From positions 1 through 64,000 of the forward strand of contig DATLUM010000138.1 of assembly GCA_035533095.1 (NCBI GenBank): 64,000 nucleotides of DNA, in the 5' to 3' direction. The position numbers and the translations under genes were made by a program. The notes beneath the pieces were generated by a model that saw only the letters and a list, made by a program, of their open reading frames with translations, was not told where the DNA came from and ran no database searches. This document shows positions 32,835-42,029 of the stretch, piece after piece. Source of the stretch: Acidimicrobiales bacterium (lineage in GTDB: Bacteria > Actinomycetota > Acidimicrobiia > Acidimicrobiales > Palsa-688). Each line of letters begins with the position of its first letter. The stretch's first letter is position 1.

Positions 32835-33953
32835 GTGTCGTTTGCCGGGTTGATATTGCACAACATCACGGTGAGGAAACTGCGCCTGGCGCTCACGGCC
32901 CTGGCCGTCGCCATCGGTGTTCTCACGGTGGTGTCGCTTGGTGTCGTCACCCACAGCCTGGAGTCCAGCGACCTCGCGTTGCTCAAGACCGGGCAAGCGG
33001 ATTTCACGATCGCCCAGAAGGGTGTCGCGGACCTGCTCTCCAGCAGCATCGACGGCGCGTCTGTCGCGCGTGTGAAGTTGGTGCCCGGTGTGGCCGGCGT
33101 GACGGGCGTGTTGATAGGCACGGCAAAGCTCAACTCCGACAACCCGCAGTTCCTGGAGATCGGGATCAACCCGTCGCAGCTCAGCGCCTTCGGCGTCACG
33201 GTCGTGGCGGGAAGTCCGTTCCAGGCGCAGGCGGCGAACCAGCTGATGTTGGGATGGAAGGCCGCGCAGAGTCTCGGGCTGCACGTGGGTGACACCATCA
33301 CCCTTGACAAGAACGTCTTCAAAGTGGTCGGCATCTACTCGACGGGGCAGTCCCTCGGGGACACGGGCGCGATGCTCCCGTTGGCGTGGTTCCAGACCTA
33401 CCAGCGCCAACCAGACCAGTACACCCTGCTTTTCGTGCAGATCGCGCCGGGAAGCTCGGTGACGGCTGTGCAGAGCCGGGTTGACCGTGAATTCCCGCAG
33501 CTCGTGTCGATACGGACCCTCCAGCAGTTCGGCAGGGCGGATCGCAGCCTCTCGCTGATCCTGGCTGCTGATCGGGGAGCCACGGTGCTCGCAGTAATCA
33601 TCGGGGCGATCGTGGTGATGAGCGCCATGACGATGAGCTTCATCGAACGAACCCGCGAATTCGGGGTGCTCAGCGCTCTGGGATGGACCCGCCGCAGGGT
33701 CGGCAGCATGATCATGTCGGAGGCGCTGTTGATCGGGCTGATCGGCGTGGCCGGTGGGCTCGCGCTTGCGGTGCTGGCCGTCCTGGGAATCCAGCATCTG
33801 CCGAGCTTGAGGGGCGTGCTGCACCCGGACTACACGGTCGGGGTGTTCGGCCGGGCTCTGTACACCGCCGCTGCCATGGTCGTCCTCGGTGGGCTCGCCC
33901 CGGCTTTCCGTGCCGCTTTGTCGAGGCCATTGGAGGCGCTTCGCCATGAGTGA
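32835..33953 (+). CDS. MacB/FtsX-like ABC transporter permease
   Basis: 372 residues from the GTG at 32835, with AGGAAGG eight bases upstream; frames to 32751 are unsupported. One N-terminal helix (RLALTALAVAIGVLTVVSLGVV), an extracytoplasmic domain (about 45-250), then three helices near the C-terminus. The segment SFIERTREFGVLSALGWTRRRVG is the FtsX/MacB cytoplasmic loop. It overlaps the ATPase gene by eight bases. Exports a lipoprotein, peptide or lipid, probably; identity unknown. Confidence 0.86.
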   Translation: MSFAGLILHNITVRKLRLALTALAVAIGVLTVVSLGVVTHSLESSDLALLKTGQADFTIAQKGVADLLSSSIDGASVARVKLVPGVAGVTGVLIGTAKLNSDNPQFLEIGINPSQLSAFGVTVVAGSPFQAQAANQLMLGWKAAQSLGLHVGDTITLDKNVFKVVGIYSTGQSLGDTGAMLPLAWFQTYQRQPDQYTLLFVQIAPGSSVTAVQSRVDREFPQLVSIRTLQQFGRADRSLSLILAADRGATVLAVIIGAIVVMSAMTMSFIERTREFGVLSALGWTRRRVGSMIMSEALLIGLIGVAGGLALAVLAVLGIQHLPSLRGVLHPDYTVGVFGRALYTAAAMVVLGGLAPAFRAALSRPLEALRHE

Positions 33954-34692
33954 TCTGCGTACGCAGGCGTCCCAGCGATCAGCCGAAGGTGCCGCGCTCG
34001 GCGATGGCTCACTCGGGACCCCAGCGGTGGAGATGTCGCAGGTGTGCAAGTACTTCGACGGTGGGCTGGTGAAGGCGCTCGACGGGCTGACGCTGCGGGT
34101 CGAACGCGGCGAGTGCGTTGCGGTCACAGGACCTTCCGGCTGCGGGAAATCGACCATGCTCCATCTGATTGCCGCGCTCGACAGCCCGACCTCCGGAACG
34201 ATCCGGGTCAGCGGCATCGACCTGTCGGAGGAGCGCGACCTGGCCGGATACCGCCGAGGGCACCTGGGTCTGGTGTTCCAGCTGCACAACCTTCTCCCTC
34301 AGCTCAGCGCGCGGCAGAACGTAGAGGTCGCGATGTTCGGAACCGGCATGAACCGGCATCAGCGCTCCGCTCGTGCCCGGCTCTTGCTGGCGGACGTGGA
34401 TCTGGAGGGGATGGAGTCGAGACCCCCTACGAGACTTTCGGGCGGGGAGCGCCAGCGGGTCGCGATAGCGAGGGCGCTGTCCAACGAACCCGACCTGTTG
34501 CTAGCCGACGAACCGACCGGAAACCTCGACGAGCGTTCCGTCGACCGCGTTCTCGACATGTTCCGCCGGCTGCGTTCCGAGAGGCCTGCCATGACGATGA
34601 TCATCGTCACCCACGATCCCCGCGTCGCTGCCTCCGCCGACCGGACGGTCCGCCTCCGGGATGGGCGGGTCGACCAGCACTCAGCTATCTGA
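33946..34692 (+). CDS. MacB/LolD-type ABC ATP-binding protein
   Basis: 248 residues from the ATG at 33946, eight bases inside the permease gene. About 35 extra residues precede the ATPase. Walker A GPSGCGKST (about residue 62), signature LSGGERQRVAIA (about 165), Walker B LLLADEPTGNLDE (about 185), and His switch IVTHDPRV. The TGNLDE form is the MacB/LolD/FtsE hallmark. Works with the permease. Confidence 0.92.
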   Translation: MSDLRTQASQRSAEGAALGDGSLGTPAVEMSQVCKYFDGGLVKALDGLTLRVERGECVAVTGPSGCGKSTMLHLIAALDSPTSGTIRVSGIDLSEERDLAGYRRGHLGLVFQLHNLLPQLSARQNVEVAMFGTGMNRHQRSARARLLLADVDLEGMESRPPTRLSGGERQRVAIARALSNEPDLLLADEPTGNLDERSVDRVLDMFRRLRSERPAMTMIIVTHDPRVAASADRTVRLRDGRVDQHSAI

Positions 34693-34734
34693 ACCGGGGA
34701 GGGGCCCGGTCCGAGAGGATCAGGTTCGAACCTT

Positions 34735-34887
34735 TCAGCCCGATGTCAGGGCGATCAGCGCCCGGTGGACGTCCTGCGACGCCTCGCCCAGGACCACAGA
34801 ATCCTCGCTGCCATGGCTGACGGCGTCTGTCCACAGCTCGTCCAGTTCCATGCCTGCCTGCTCCAACGAGTCGACGATCGAACTCAT
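34735..34887 (-). CDS. Small hypothetical protein
   Basis: 50 residues on the minus strand; an ATG at 34929 would add 14. The sequence (MSSIVDSLEQAGMELDEL, then EASQDVHRALIALTS) looks like an acidic amphipathic helix. The 330-base gap between the ABC ATPase and the acyl carrier protein holds only this frame; the ribosome binding site is poor. Could be spurious. Confidence 0.35.
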   Translation of the reverse strand: MSSIVDSLEQAGMELDELWTDAVSHGSEDSVVLGEASQDVHRALIALTSG

Positions 34888-35023
34888 GTTCAACCGATCG
34901 TGCCTGCTATCACGAGATGTCTGCAGCATGAGGTGACGTTAGTCATGCCCCAGGTTGGACCGGTAGGGTCGAAAGTCCTTATACGAGTGGCTGGTGGCCG
35001 AGCGAGGCCAACGGTCGATTCCC

Positions 35024-35275
35024 TCATGCGACGGGGCTTCGTGCCACGAGATAGGAGACGCACCCTTCGAGGGTCGAAAGCTGCGGGTAGTCGCGTTCGG
35101 GGATCTCGATGCTGGTCGCCTCGTTGAGACCGGTGACGAAGTTGAGGAAGTCGATCGAGTCCAGATCGAGCGCCTCCTGGAGCGTCTCGCCTGACATCAC
35201 CTGTGCCAGATCGGCTTCTGGGGCGACCTGCCGTAACGTCTCGCTGATCAAGGTGCGGGCTTCGTCGGTGTTCAT
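35024..35275 (-). CDS. Acyl carrier protein in the dehydrogenase operon
   Basis: 83 residues. Four-helix acyl carrier fold with the phosphopantetheine serine in LDLDSIDFLNF (Ser41-ish), the DSL-type motif in the variant DSI. It carries an acyl group on a phosphopantetheine arm. The ATG overlaps the E2 stop (ATGA), so it is the last gene of the acyl-CoA synthetase-E1-E2 operon. An acyl carrier protein is not a normal part of a 2-oxoacid dehydrogenase, so the acyl group made there may be passed to it (inference). Confidence 0.92.
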   Translation of the reverse strand: MNTDEARTLISETLRQVAPEADLAQVMSGETLQEALDLDSIDFLNFVTGLNEATSIEIPERDYPQLSTLEGCVSYLVARSPVA

Positions 35276-36621
35276 AGTTTCTCTGGCTCCTGCAGCAGGC
35301 GATCTATTTGGGCGAGGAAGCGACCCCCACGGTGCCCGTCGCTCACGCGGTGGTCGGCGGACAGGGTCGCGGTGAGGCAGGGACGGACGCCGAGGAGCCC
35401 GTCCTTGGCGACGGGACGTTCGGTGACCGCTCCGAATCCGACAACGGCGACCTGGGGTGGGTAGATCACGCCGAAGACGGATTCCACTCCCAGGTCGCCG
35501 AGGTTGCTGACGGTGATCGTCGGGTCGCTCATCTCCGAGCTTCGGAGCACCCCGGCGCGGGCGCGGCGGACGAGGTCGTTGAGCTTCAACATCAGCTCGT
35601 CGAGGCTGAGCCGGTTCGCGTCGTGGATTGCGGGTGCTATCACTCCGCCGGCGCGCAGGGAGATCGCGACGCCTACGTGGACCGCCTCGCTCGCCAGGAA
35701 CTCGCCATCGGTGAAGAACCCGTTCACTTCTGGGGCCTTCGCCACGGCCAAAGCGGTTGCTTTGATGAGCAGGACCGGCAGCACGAGCCGGTCTCGCACA
35801 CTGCGGGACAGGTTCGCCTTCTCCAGCCACGCGGTGGCTGCGCCCGCGTCGACCGTCGTGCTCAGGTAGTAGTGGGGTATTTCCCGCTTGGAGCGCGCCA
35901 TCAGCGCGCCGATCGCCCTGCGGAGACTCTCCTGCCGCGCGGAGCCCGACGAGCGGGAAGGCGCCACGACTTTGGATGTCGGGACTCGCGCCTCGCGCAG
36001 GTCGCGCTCGACGACCGCTCCACCGGGCCCCGTTCCTGTCAAGCCGTTCAGATCGATTCCGAGCTCACCGGCGACGCGCCGCGCCAGGGGAGAAGCGCGC
36101 GTGGGCGCGTGCGGCGGCGCCTGCGCCGCCCGTTCCACGTCGGCTCTCGTCACCTCTCCTCCGGGACCGCTCGCGGCGACCCCAGCCAGGTCCACGCCGA
36201 GTTGCTCGGCGAGGTGGCGGATCACCGGCGAGTGCGACATCGGTGCCCTCCGAGGCTCGGGTCCGGCCAGTGTGATCTCGGGTCCGGGCAGTGTGATCTC
36301 GGGATGCTCGGGGACGGGGCTCGGAGCGGCTTCTATCGGGGCGGCGGGTACAGGCGCCAAGCCCGCGGCAGGAACCGCGGCGGTGCCGGGCGCGCTCACC
36401 CGGGCGAGGACGCTCCCTACAGGGACGTTCTCGCCTTCCTTGACGACCAGTTCTCCGACGACTCCGTTCTCGAATATCTCGATCTCGATCGTCGACTTCT
36501 CGGTGTCGACGACCGCGACGATGTCACCCCGATGGACCGGGTCCCCGGGCTTCACCAGCCACTGCGTCAGGGTGCCGCTCTCCATGTCGGCCCCCAGGGA
36601 GGGCATCGTGAAGTCGCCCAC
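35272..36621 (-). CDS. pdhC: 2-oxoacid dehydrogenase E2 (dihydrolipoamide acyltransferase)
   Basis: 449 residues, GTG start directly after the E1 beta stop with GGAGG in front. Lipoyl domain 1-76 with the lipoylated Lys42 in DTEKST. Two peripheral-subunit-binding domains follow (about 128-162 and 176-210), each with the GVDLAGVAASGPGG or GIDLNGLTGTGPGG pattern; one is usual. Catalytic domain 230-449 ends in DHRVSDG with the active His. It transfers the acyl group from lipoamide to CoA (or, here, perhaps to an acyl carrier). The acceptor-side acyl group could be acetyl, acetoin-derived or branched; no lipoamide dehydrogenase (E3) gene is nearby. Confidence 0.93.
   Translation of the reverse strand: MGDFTMPSLGADMESGTLTQWLVKPGDPVHRGDIVAVVDTEKSTIEIEIFENGVVGELVVKEGENVPVGSVLARVSAPGTAAVPAAGLAPVPAAPIEAAPSPVPEHPEITLPGPEITLAGPEPRRAPMSHSPVIRHLAEQLGVDLAGVAASGPGGEVTRADVERAAQAPPHAPTRASPLARRVAGELGIDLNGLTGTGPGGAVVERDLREARVPTSKVVAPSRSSGSARQESLRRAIGALMARSKREIPHYYLSTTVDAGAATAWLEKANLSRSVRDRLVLPVLLIKATALAVAKAPEVNGFFTDGEFLASEAVHVGVAISLRAGGVIAPAIHDANRLSLDELMLKLNDLVRRARAGVLRSSEMSDPTITVSNLGDLGVESVFGVIYPPQVAVVGFGAVTERPVAKDGLLGVRPCLTATLSADHRVSDGHRGGRFLAQIDRLLQEPEKL
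36257..36300 (+). repeat. 21-bp duplication in the E2 linker
   Basis: Two near-identical 21-base units, GGTCCGGCCAGTGTGATCTC and the same with GGGCAG, lie side by side and encode PEITLPG and PEITLAG in the linker between lipoyl and binding domains. It looks like a recent tandem duplication in a flexible, constraint-free region. Confidence 0.8.
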
Positions 36622-37596
36622 TCATCCTCCCATCCGCCGTACCGCCGCCACGACCTGCTCGGCCTGGGGGAGCGCTGCATCCTCCATGTGCTTCGAGTAG
36701 GGCATCGGTACTTCCGCCGAGCACACCCGTGCCACCGGGGCATCCAGGTCGTAGAACACCTCTTCCGTTATGCGAGCGGACAGCTCTGCCGAGAGGCTGC
36801 CGCTGCGCCATCCTTCGTCCACCACGACGGCCCTGTGCGTGCGCGACACCGAACCGAGGACCGTCGCGTCGTCCAAAGGCCGCAGGCAACGCAGGTCGAT
36901 CACCTCCGCACCCACACCGTCGCCGGCCAGCGACTGGGCTGCTACCAGGGCGGTGTCGAGGGTGCCGCCGTACGCGATCAGCGTGACGTCGTCGCCTTGC
37001 CGGCGCACCTTCGCAGACGAGATGTCGACCGGCTGCGGATCTTCGGCGAGGTCGCCGTGCGCGTTATAGAGGTTGCCGTGCTCGAAGATGATCACCGGGT
37101 CCGGGTCGCAAAGTGCGGGCCAGAGCATCCCTCTCGCGTCCTCGACGGTGGCGGGGGCGAGGATGCGCAGGCCCGGGATGTGCGTGTACCAACCTTCGAG
37201 GCTGTGGGAGTGCTGTGCGGCGAGCTGCCGTCCGGCGCCTGTGGTCATCCGGATCACGAGCGGGACGTTGAACTGTCCGCCCGACATGTACAGGAGGGTG
37301 GCGGCGTTGTTGACGATCTGGTCCAGGGCAAGGAGGCTGAAGTTGACCGTCATGATCTCCACGATCGGTCGCATCCCGCCGAGCGCGGCCCCGATACCTG
37401 CGCCGACGAACGCGGATTCCGACAGAGGGGTGTCACGGATGCGATCCGGCCCGAAGTCCTCGAGCAGCCCGAGGCTCACGGCGAAGCTGCCGCCGTAACG
37501 CCCGACGTCCTCACCCATCAGGAAGACCCGCTCGTCGCGCTCGAGTGCATCGCGCAGCCCTTCGCGCGCCGCCTCGCGGTAGCTGATCGTCCTCAT
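36622..37596 (-). CDS. pdhB: 2-oxoacid dehydrogenase E1 beta subunit
   Basis: 324 residues, ATG overlapping the E1 alpha stop (ATGA) with a GGGAG site. Transketolase-like fold: [59 protein letters not shown] and [14 protein letters not shown]. Forms an alpha2beta2 E1 that decarboxylates the 2-oxoacid with thiamine diphosphate. The motif [17 protein letters not shown] and the C-terminal transketolase domain are as in pyruvate or acetoin dehydrogenases. Adjacent base-to-base to E2. Confidence 0.93.
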   Translation of the reverse strand: MRTISYREAAREGLRDALERDERVFLMGEDVGRYGGSFAVSLGLLEDFGPDRIRDTPLSESAFVGAGIGAALGGMRPIVEIMTVNFSLLALDQIVNNAATLLYMSGGQFNVPLVIRMTTGAGRQLAAQHSHSLEGWYTHIPGLRILAPATVEDARGMLWPALCDPDPVIIFEHGNLYNAHGDLAEDPQPVDISSAKVRRQGDDVTLIAYGGTLDTALVAAQSLAGDGVGAEVIDLRCLRPLDDATVLGSVSRTHRAVVVDEGWRSGSLSAELSARITEEVFYDLDAPVARVCSAEVPMPYSKHMEDAALPQAEQVVAAVRRMGG

Positions 37597-38666
37597 GGCA
37601 CTCCCGCCCCTCGATCTGGCTCCGACGTCACCCATCGCCGCAGATCCGCGACGTCCTCCAGCGTCCCGCTATCAGCGAACGCGACCGCGTCGTCTACCTC
37701 GGCGGCCACGTCGGCCTCGATCAGTTCGAGGGCGTCGCTGCTCAGGAGCCCTTCTTCGGACAGCCGCGCGGACAGGGTGGTGATCGGGTCGCGTTCCTCC
37801 CAGCGCTTGATCTCCGTCTTTTCCCGGTAGCGGTCGGGGTCGTACATGGAGTGGGCCCTGAACCGGTAGGTCCGCAGCTCCAGGAAGTGCGGGCCACCTC
37901 CGCTCCGGACGGTCTCGGCGGCGCTGCGCGCAGCGGACTCCACGGCCAGCACGTCCATCCCGTCGACCTCCCACGCCGGGATCCGGTAGCTGGCTGCCTT
38001 GAGCGAAAGGTCGGTCTCCGACTCCGAACGATCCAACGCCGTCCCCATCGCGTAGAGGTTGTTCTCGCAGCAGAAAAGCACGGGTAGGTGCCACAGAGCG
38101 GCCAGATTCATGGACTCGTGGAACTCGCCTTCGGCGACCGCGCCGTCGCCGAAGAAGCACGCCGTCACCCGCTGGTCGCCGCGTAGGTGATCGGCCAGCG
38201 CCAGTCCCACCGCTACCGGAAGGCCGCCAGCGACGATCGCGTTGCCACCGTAGAAGCGCGTCGAGGCGTCGAAGATGTGCATCGAACCGCCGCGCCCCCT
38301 GCACGTGCCTTCGAGTTTGCCTTCGAGCTCGGCCATCGTCGCACGCATCGAAATCCCCCGCGCGAGAGCATGACCGTGCTCCCGGTAGGTGGACACGATC
38401 GAGTCCGACGGCAGAAGAGCCTCCATGACACCGACGGCACACGCCTCTTCGCCGATGCCCAGGTGCAGGAACCCGCGGATCTTCGTGTGGCTGTACAGCT
38501 CCACGCATCGCTCCTCGAAGCGCCGGATGCGCAGCATCTCCCGGAGCAGATGCACTCGGCGATCGCCATCTGGGATGGTCGCGGTCGCGGCCACCGCGGC
38601 GATGGGAGCTTCGCCGGGCATGGCCGGATCCAGTCGCGTTGCACTTCTGTCGTTGGTCTGGCTCAT
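37593..38666 (-). CDS. pdhA: 2-oxoacid dehydrogenase E1 alpha subunit
   Basis: 357 residues. Thiamine-diphosphate motif [20 protein letters not shown] followed by [10 protein letters not shown] (about residues 170-210). The active-site loop [15 protein letters not shown] and [10 protein letters not shown] is as in pyruvate or acetoin dehydrogenase E1. [12 protein letters not shown] near 290 carries the phosphorylation-loop-like His-Ser seen in the family. The ATG overlaps the acyl-CoA synthetase stop. Choice between pyruvate, acetoin and branched-chain substrate remains open. Confidence 0.93.
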   Translation of the reverse strand: MSQTNDRSATRLDPAMPGEAPIAAVAATATIPDGDRRVHLLREMLRIRRFEERCVELYSHTKIRGFLHLGIGEEACAVGVMEALLPSDSIVSTYREHGHALARGISMRATMAELEGKLEGTCRGRGGSMHIFDASTRFYGGNAIVAGGLPVAVGLALADHLRGDQRVTACFFGDGAVAEGEFHESMNLAALWHLPVLFCCENNLYAMGTALDRSESETDLSLKAASYRIPAWEVDGMDVLAVESAARSAAETVRSGGGPHFLELRTYRFRAHSMYDPDRYREKTEIKRWEERDPITTLSARLSEEGLLSSDALELIEADVAAEVDDAVAFADSGTLEDVADLRRWVTSEPDRGAGVP

Positions 38667-40453
38667 CGCTGCGGCTCCAGAGTCGAGATGTCTCCCTCGG
38701 GTAGCCCGAGCTCCCGGGCCTTGAGGAGGCGGCGCATGATCTTCCCGCTCTTGGTGTGCGGAAGGTTCTGGTCGAACGTGATCTCGCGGGGGGCCACGGC
38801 GGCGCCCAGGCGTCGCCGGCCGAACCCGAGTATCTCCAACCTCAGCTCCTCGGTCGGCTGGTAACCGGTTCCCAGGGACACGAACGCCTTGACGACTTCG
38901 CCGACGAGGGGGTCCGGTTTGCCGATCACACCCGCTTCGGCCACCGCGGGATGCTCCATCAGCGCTGACTCCACCTCGAAAGGACCGATGAGGTGACCGG
39001 CCGACTTGATCACGTCGTCGCCACGGCCTACGAACCAGAAGTAGCCGTCCCCGTCGCGGCGGGCCAGGTCGCCGCTCAGGTACCAGCCGCCGGCGAAGCA
39101 GGAGCGGTAGCGATCCTCGTCGCCCAGGTATCCCCGGAACATGGAGGGCCAGCCGGGGCGCAAAGCCAGTTCGCCGTCCTGGCCGGTCATGGCCTCAACG
39201 GCAGCGCCGGCCGCATCGAGCACGACGTCGCCTCGCTCGTCGCGCATGAGCACCGTGGCTTCTATCCCCGGCAGAGGGCGGCCCATAGAACCGGGCCGGA
39301 TGTCCATGCAGGGGTAGTTGGCGACCATGATCCCGCCCGTCTCGGTCTGCCACCAGTTGTCATGGATGGGAAGCCCGAGCGCCTCCTGACCCCAGACGAC
39401 GACCTCTGGGTTGAGCGGCTCACCGACGCTCGCCACGAATCGCAAGCGGCTCAGGTCGTGTGCCTTCGCCGACTCCGGCCCGGCTTGCATCAACCACCGC
39501 AGAGCCGTGGGGGCCGTGTACCAAACGGAGACCTGCTCGGATGCGAGCACCTGGTACCAGCGGTCGGCATCGAAGTCACCCTCGTCGACGATGCTCGTCA
39601 CGCCGTGCACCAGCGGAGCGATGATCCCGTAGGACATGCCGGTCACCCACCCCGGATCCGCCGTGCACCAGAACACGTCTTCGGCATGGAGGTCCAGAGC
39701 GATCCGCCCGGTGGCGTAGTGGGATACAACCGCATCGTGCACATGGATCGCGGCCTTCGGGGTTCCGGTGGTGCCGCTGGTGAAGTGAAGCAACGCCATG
39801 TCCTCAGGGCTGGTAGCGCCGATCTCGTACTTGTCGCTTGCTGCGGCGAGCAGATCGTCGAGTCGCAATGTCTCCGGTGGCGGCTCATCGATCGGAGATC
39901 CGTCACCGCCGGCGAGCACGACGCGCAGCCCGGGAATTTGATCTCTTATCGGGGCCACCTTCCGGTGATACAGCGCCGGTGTGGTCACGAGGATCGCTGC
40001 GCCACCGAGCACCAGGCGTTGACGGATCGGTTCGGGGCCGAAGGCGGGGAAGAGCGCGCAGGCCACCGAGCGGTGCTTGAGGGTGCCGAGGATCGTGAGA
40101 TACAGGTCGAGTCCTCTCGGCAGCAGGGCGAAAACGCGCGCTCCTGGCTCGACTTCGATCGCGTCCAAGGAGTTGGCGAACCGGTTCGACAGGTCCGCCA
40201 ATTGCCCGAAGGTCACGTCCCGTGCACCGCCGTGCCGGCCGCGGCAACGCAGCGCCACCTTGTCCCCGATGGGTCCCGATGCGTGACGGTCGACTGCTTC
40301 GTAGGCAATGTTGAGCCCGCGCCCACCGGGCAGGCCGTCGAGCGATCGGCGCGCCGACTCCCAGGTGAAGTCGCGGCGCTCCACGTCGTAGTCGGTCATG
40401 TTCGGTGCCACCCCGCCGGGCGGGATCGTCTTGTGGACCGTCATCCAAGGCAC
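38663..40453 (-). CDS. Acetyl-CoA synthetase-like acyl-CoA synthetase
   Basis: 596 residues from the GTG at 40453, which has AAAGGA eight bases upstream. Adenylate-forming ligase: P-loop [17 protein letters not shown], then [25 protein letters not shown], and the C-terminal hinge [31 protein letters not shown] followed by [10 protein letters not shown] with the catalytic lysine. These are acetyl/propionyl-CoA synthetase motifs. The enzyme activates a short acid with ATP and CoA. Its stop overlaps the E1 alpha start, so it is the first gene of the five-gene operon. Confidence 0.92.
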   Translation of the reverse strand: MPWMTVHKTIPPGGVAPNMTDYDVERRDFTWESARRSLDGLPGGRGLNIAYEAVDRHASGPIGDKVALRCRGRHGGARDVTFGQLADLSNRFANSLDAIEVEPGARVFALLPRGLDLYLTILGTLKHRSVACALFPAFGPEPIRQRLVLGGAAILVTTPALYHRKVAPIRDQIPGLRVVLAGGDGSPIDEPPPETLRLDDLLAAASDKYEIGATSPEDMALLHFTSGTTGTPKAAIHVHDAVVSHYATGRIALDLHAEDVFWCTADPGWVTGMSYGIIAPLVHGVTSIVDEGDFDADRWYQVLASEQVSVWYTAPTALRWLMQAGPESAKAHDLSRLRFVASVGEPLNPEVVVWGQEALGLPIHDNWWQTETGGIMVANYPCMDIRPGSMGRPLPGIEATVLMRDERGDVVLDAAGAAVEAMTGQDGELALRPGWPSMFRGYLGDEDRYRSCFAGGWYLSGDLARRDGDGYFWFVGRGDDVIKSAGHLIGPFEVESALMEHPAVAEAGVIGKPDPLVGEVVKAFVSLGTGYQPTEELRLEILGFGRRRLGAAVAPREITFDQNLPHTKSGKIMRRLLKARELGLPEGDISTLEPQR

Positions 40454-40551
40454 CGGCAACGTCCTTTCTCGAAGCCCCGACTCAGAAACTGGTCGTGGCC
40501 CACCCGTCCGAACGCTAAGGGTGGGTCGTTCGGTCCTCCCAGGGGCGAAAG

Positions 40552-41502
40552 TCACCTCTTGGCGGGTTGAGGGGTCAGCCCGTGCTCGCGGGCGAGCCGC
40601 TGAAGGATCTCCACGACGATCGGTTCGCCGGAACTGCGGGGGATCCGCTCGACGGTGGAGTCACCCTCGTCCACCGCGTCGGGCACCACGATGCAGACGG
40701 GGACCGAGGGGCGCGCTGACCGGTGGGCCTCGAGGAGAGCCGCGCCCTGCTCGCCCGGCACAGCGTCGACCACCAGGTCGGCGCCTTCGAACAGCGGGCA
40801 GGTCTCTCCCCGCAGGGCCGGGCAGCAATCCCAGCCGCCCTGCGGTCCGGGGCAGGTCAGAACCTCGAATCCCGCTTCCCGCACTGCATTCTCAGCGCGC
40901 CAGTGACCCCCCGGGACCTCCACGAGCACCCTCGGCTGCTGGTGAACCGGGGGCCAGCTGGGCATCTTTCCGCGTGTCGCGATCGCAACATGAGCTATCG
41001 CCGGATCGGCGTAGTCGACGTGAACCAGACCACGGTGGCGCAGCACTGACAGCATCTGGTGGTTCGTCACCATCACCTGGGCCTCGAGGTTCGGGATCCC
41101 GCGAGCGGCCGCTTCCTCGGTCAGGGCATCGAGCAGGTACGGCCCCAGCCAGCCCCGGGCATCATGGGCGACGGTGATTCCCAGCTCACCGTTGCCGTTC
41201 GGCAACATCCCGTAACTGGCCTCTCCCACCAGCTGGGGCGCCGCCTCCGGACCTTCGATGACCGCCACCAGCCCGAACCCTCCCCGCTGTTCTATTCGCG
41301 TCATCTGCTCCACGAACGACTTGGGCGGGCCGTGACCCGTGAAGAACCGCAGGTAGCGGTCGTTTTCGCTCAGAGATCTGTAGAGCGAGACGAGACCGGG
41401 TCGGTCGCTGGGCCGGATGGCCCGGATCGTCAGGACCCTGGATAGCGGGAGCTCGACGCTTCGGTGCACCGTTCGCTTGGCCGGATCTTCCGATGAAGGC
41501 AC
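40552..41502 (-). CDS. GNAT acetyltransferase with C-terminal cysteine-rich domain
   Basis: About 316 residues; start uncertain (GTG at 41502, poor ribosome binding). Residues about 25-175 are a GNAT domain: [21 protein letters not shown], then [11 protein letters not shown] and the acetyl-CoA loop [23 protein letters not shown], a degenerate R/Q-x-x-G-x-G/A. Residues about 200-300 look like a receiver-type alpha/beta domain carrying [25 protein letters not shown] with four cysteines, an unusual addition. Relatives lie in the acyl-CoA synthetase-protein lysine acetyltransferase group (inference). It stands just upstream of the synthetase operon on the same strand, so it may acetylate the synthetase. 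Confidence 0.75.
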   Translation of the reverse strand: MPSSEDPAKRTVHRSVELPLSRVLTIRAIRPSDRPGLVSLYRSLSENDRYLRFFTGHGPPKSFVEQMTRIEQRGGFGLVAVIEGPEAAPQLVGEASYGMLPNGNGELGITVAHDARGWLGPYLLDALTEEAAARGIPNLEAQVMVTNHQMLSVLRHRGLVHVDYADPAIAHVAIATRGKMPSWPPVHQQPRVLVEVPGGHWRAENAVREAGFEVLTCPGPQGGWDCCPALRGETCPLFEGADLVVDAVPGEQGAALLEAHRSARPSVPVCIVVPDAVDEGDSTVERIPRSSGEPIVVEILQRLAREHGLTPQPAKR

Positions 41503-41625
41503 GCCTCGATCATCGGGCTCGGGCCGTCGGTAGAAACAGAGGCGATGGTCACCGCCGACTTCGGGTCGTTCGGCCCTGCACGGGGGTCGACTTCCGTGCG
41601 TACGGTCGGATGGGAGGTGGTTTCG

Positions 41626-42012
41626 GTGACCCAGGTCAAGTCGACAGATTCCGGCGCAACGAGGCCTTCCATCGCCGGTGCATGGCGCAACCAGCTGGGA
41701 TCGTTCCTGACCGTCGAGGTCGACGATGACGGAGTGATCCGAGGGACCTTCCACACCGGTACCGGCTCGACACCCGACAAGACCTACCCGGTCGTGGGCT
41801 TCTGTGATGCCGACCGGATCGGCATGTTCATGGTTCTCGGGTTCGTCGTCAACTGGAGCGACAACCAATCCATCACCGTCTGGTCGGGTCTATACGACGC
41901 AGAAGCGGGCACCATCGACGCGACCTGGCTGATGACGAGTGAGACGGGTTCTGCCGACGAATGGAAGGCGACGATGGTCGGCCACGATGTCTTCCGGCGC
42001 GCCGCCTTCTAG
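41626..42012 (+). CDS. Avidin-family (streptavidin-like) biotin-binding protein
   Basis: 128 residues from the GTG at 41626 with GGAGGTGG five bases upstream; an ATG at 41545 is in frame. Single avidin barrel: SIAGAWRNQLGSFLTV, GVIRGTFHT, GFVVNWSDNQSITVWSG, DATWLMTS, DEWKATMVGHDVFRR. Aligned by eye to streptavidin, biotin contacts are kept: Asn22 (N23), Ser26 (S27), Trp77 (W79), Ser82 (S88), Thr84 (T90), Trp86 (W92), Trp101 (W108), Trp113 (W120), Asp121 (D128). Y43 is Phe42 and S45 is Thr44, and the loop between W79 and W92 is four residues shorter. No signal peptide is visible, unlike streptavidin. An MFS gene starts 18 bases after the stop. Confidence 0.9.
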   Translation: MTQVKSTDSGATRPSIAGAWRNQLGSFLTVEVDDDGVIRGTFHTGTGSTPDKTYPVVGFCDADRIGMFMVLGFVVNWSDNQSITVWSGLYDAEAGTIDATWLMTSETGSADEWKATMVGHDVFRRAAF

Positions 42013-42029
42013 GTCGTCGGGCTGACAGG

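Noticed and set aside
35308-37830. Plus-strand frame of 840 codons across the E2 and E1 beta genes
   Set aside because: It is antisense to two clear enzymes, lacks any motif, and is a typical GC-rich shadow frame.
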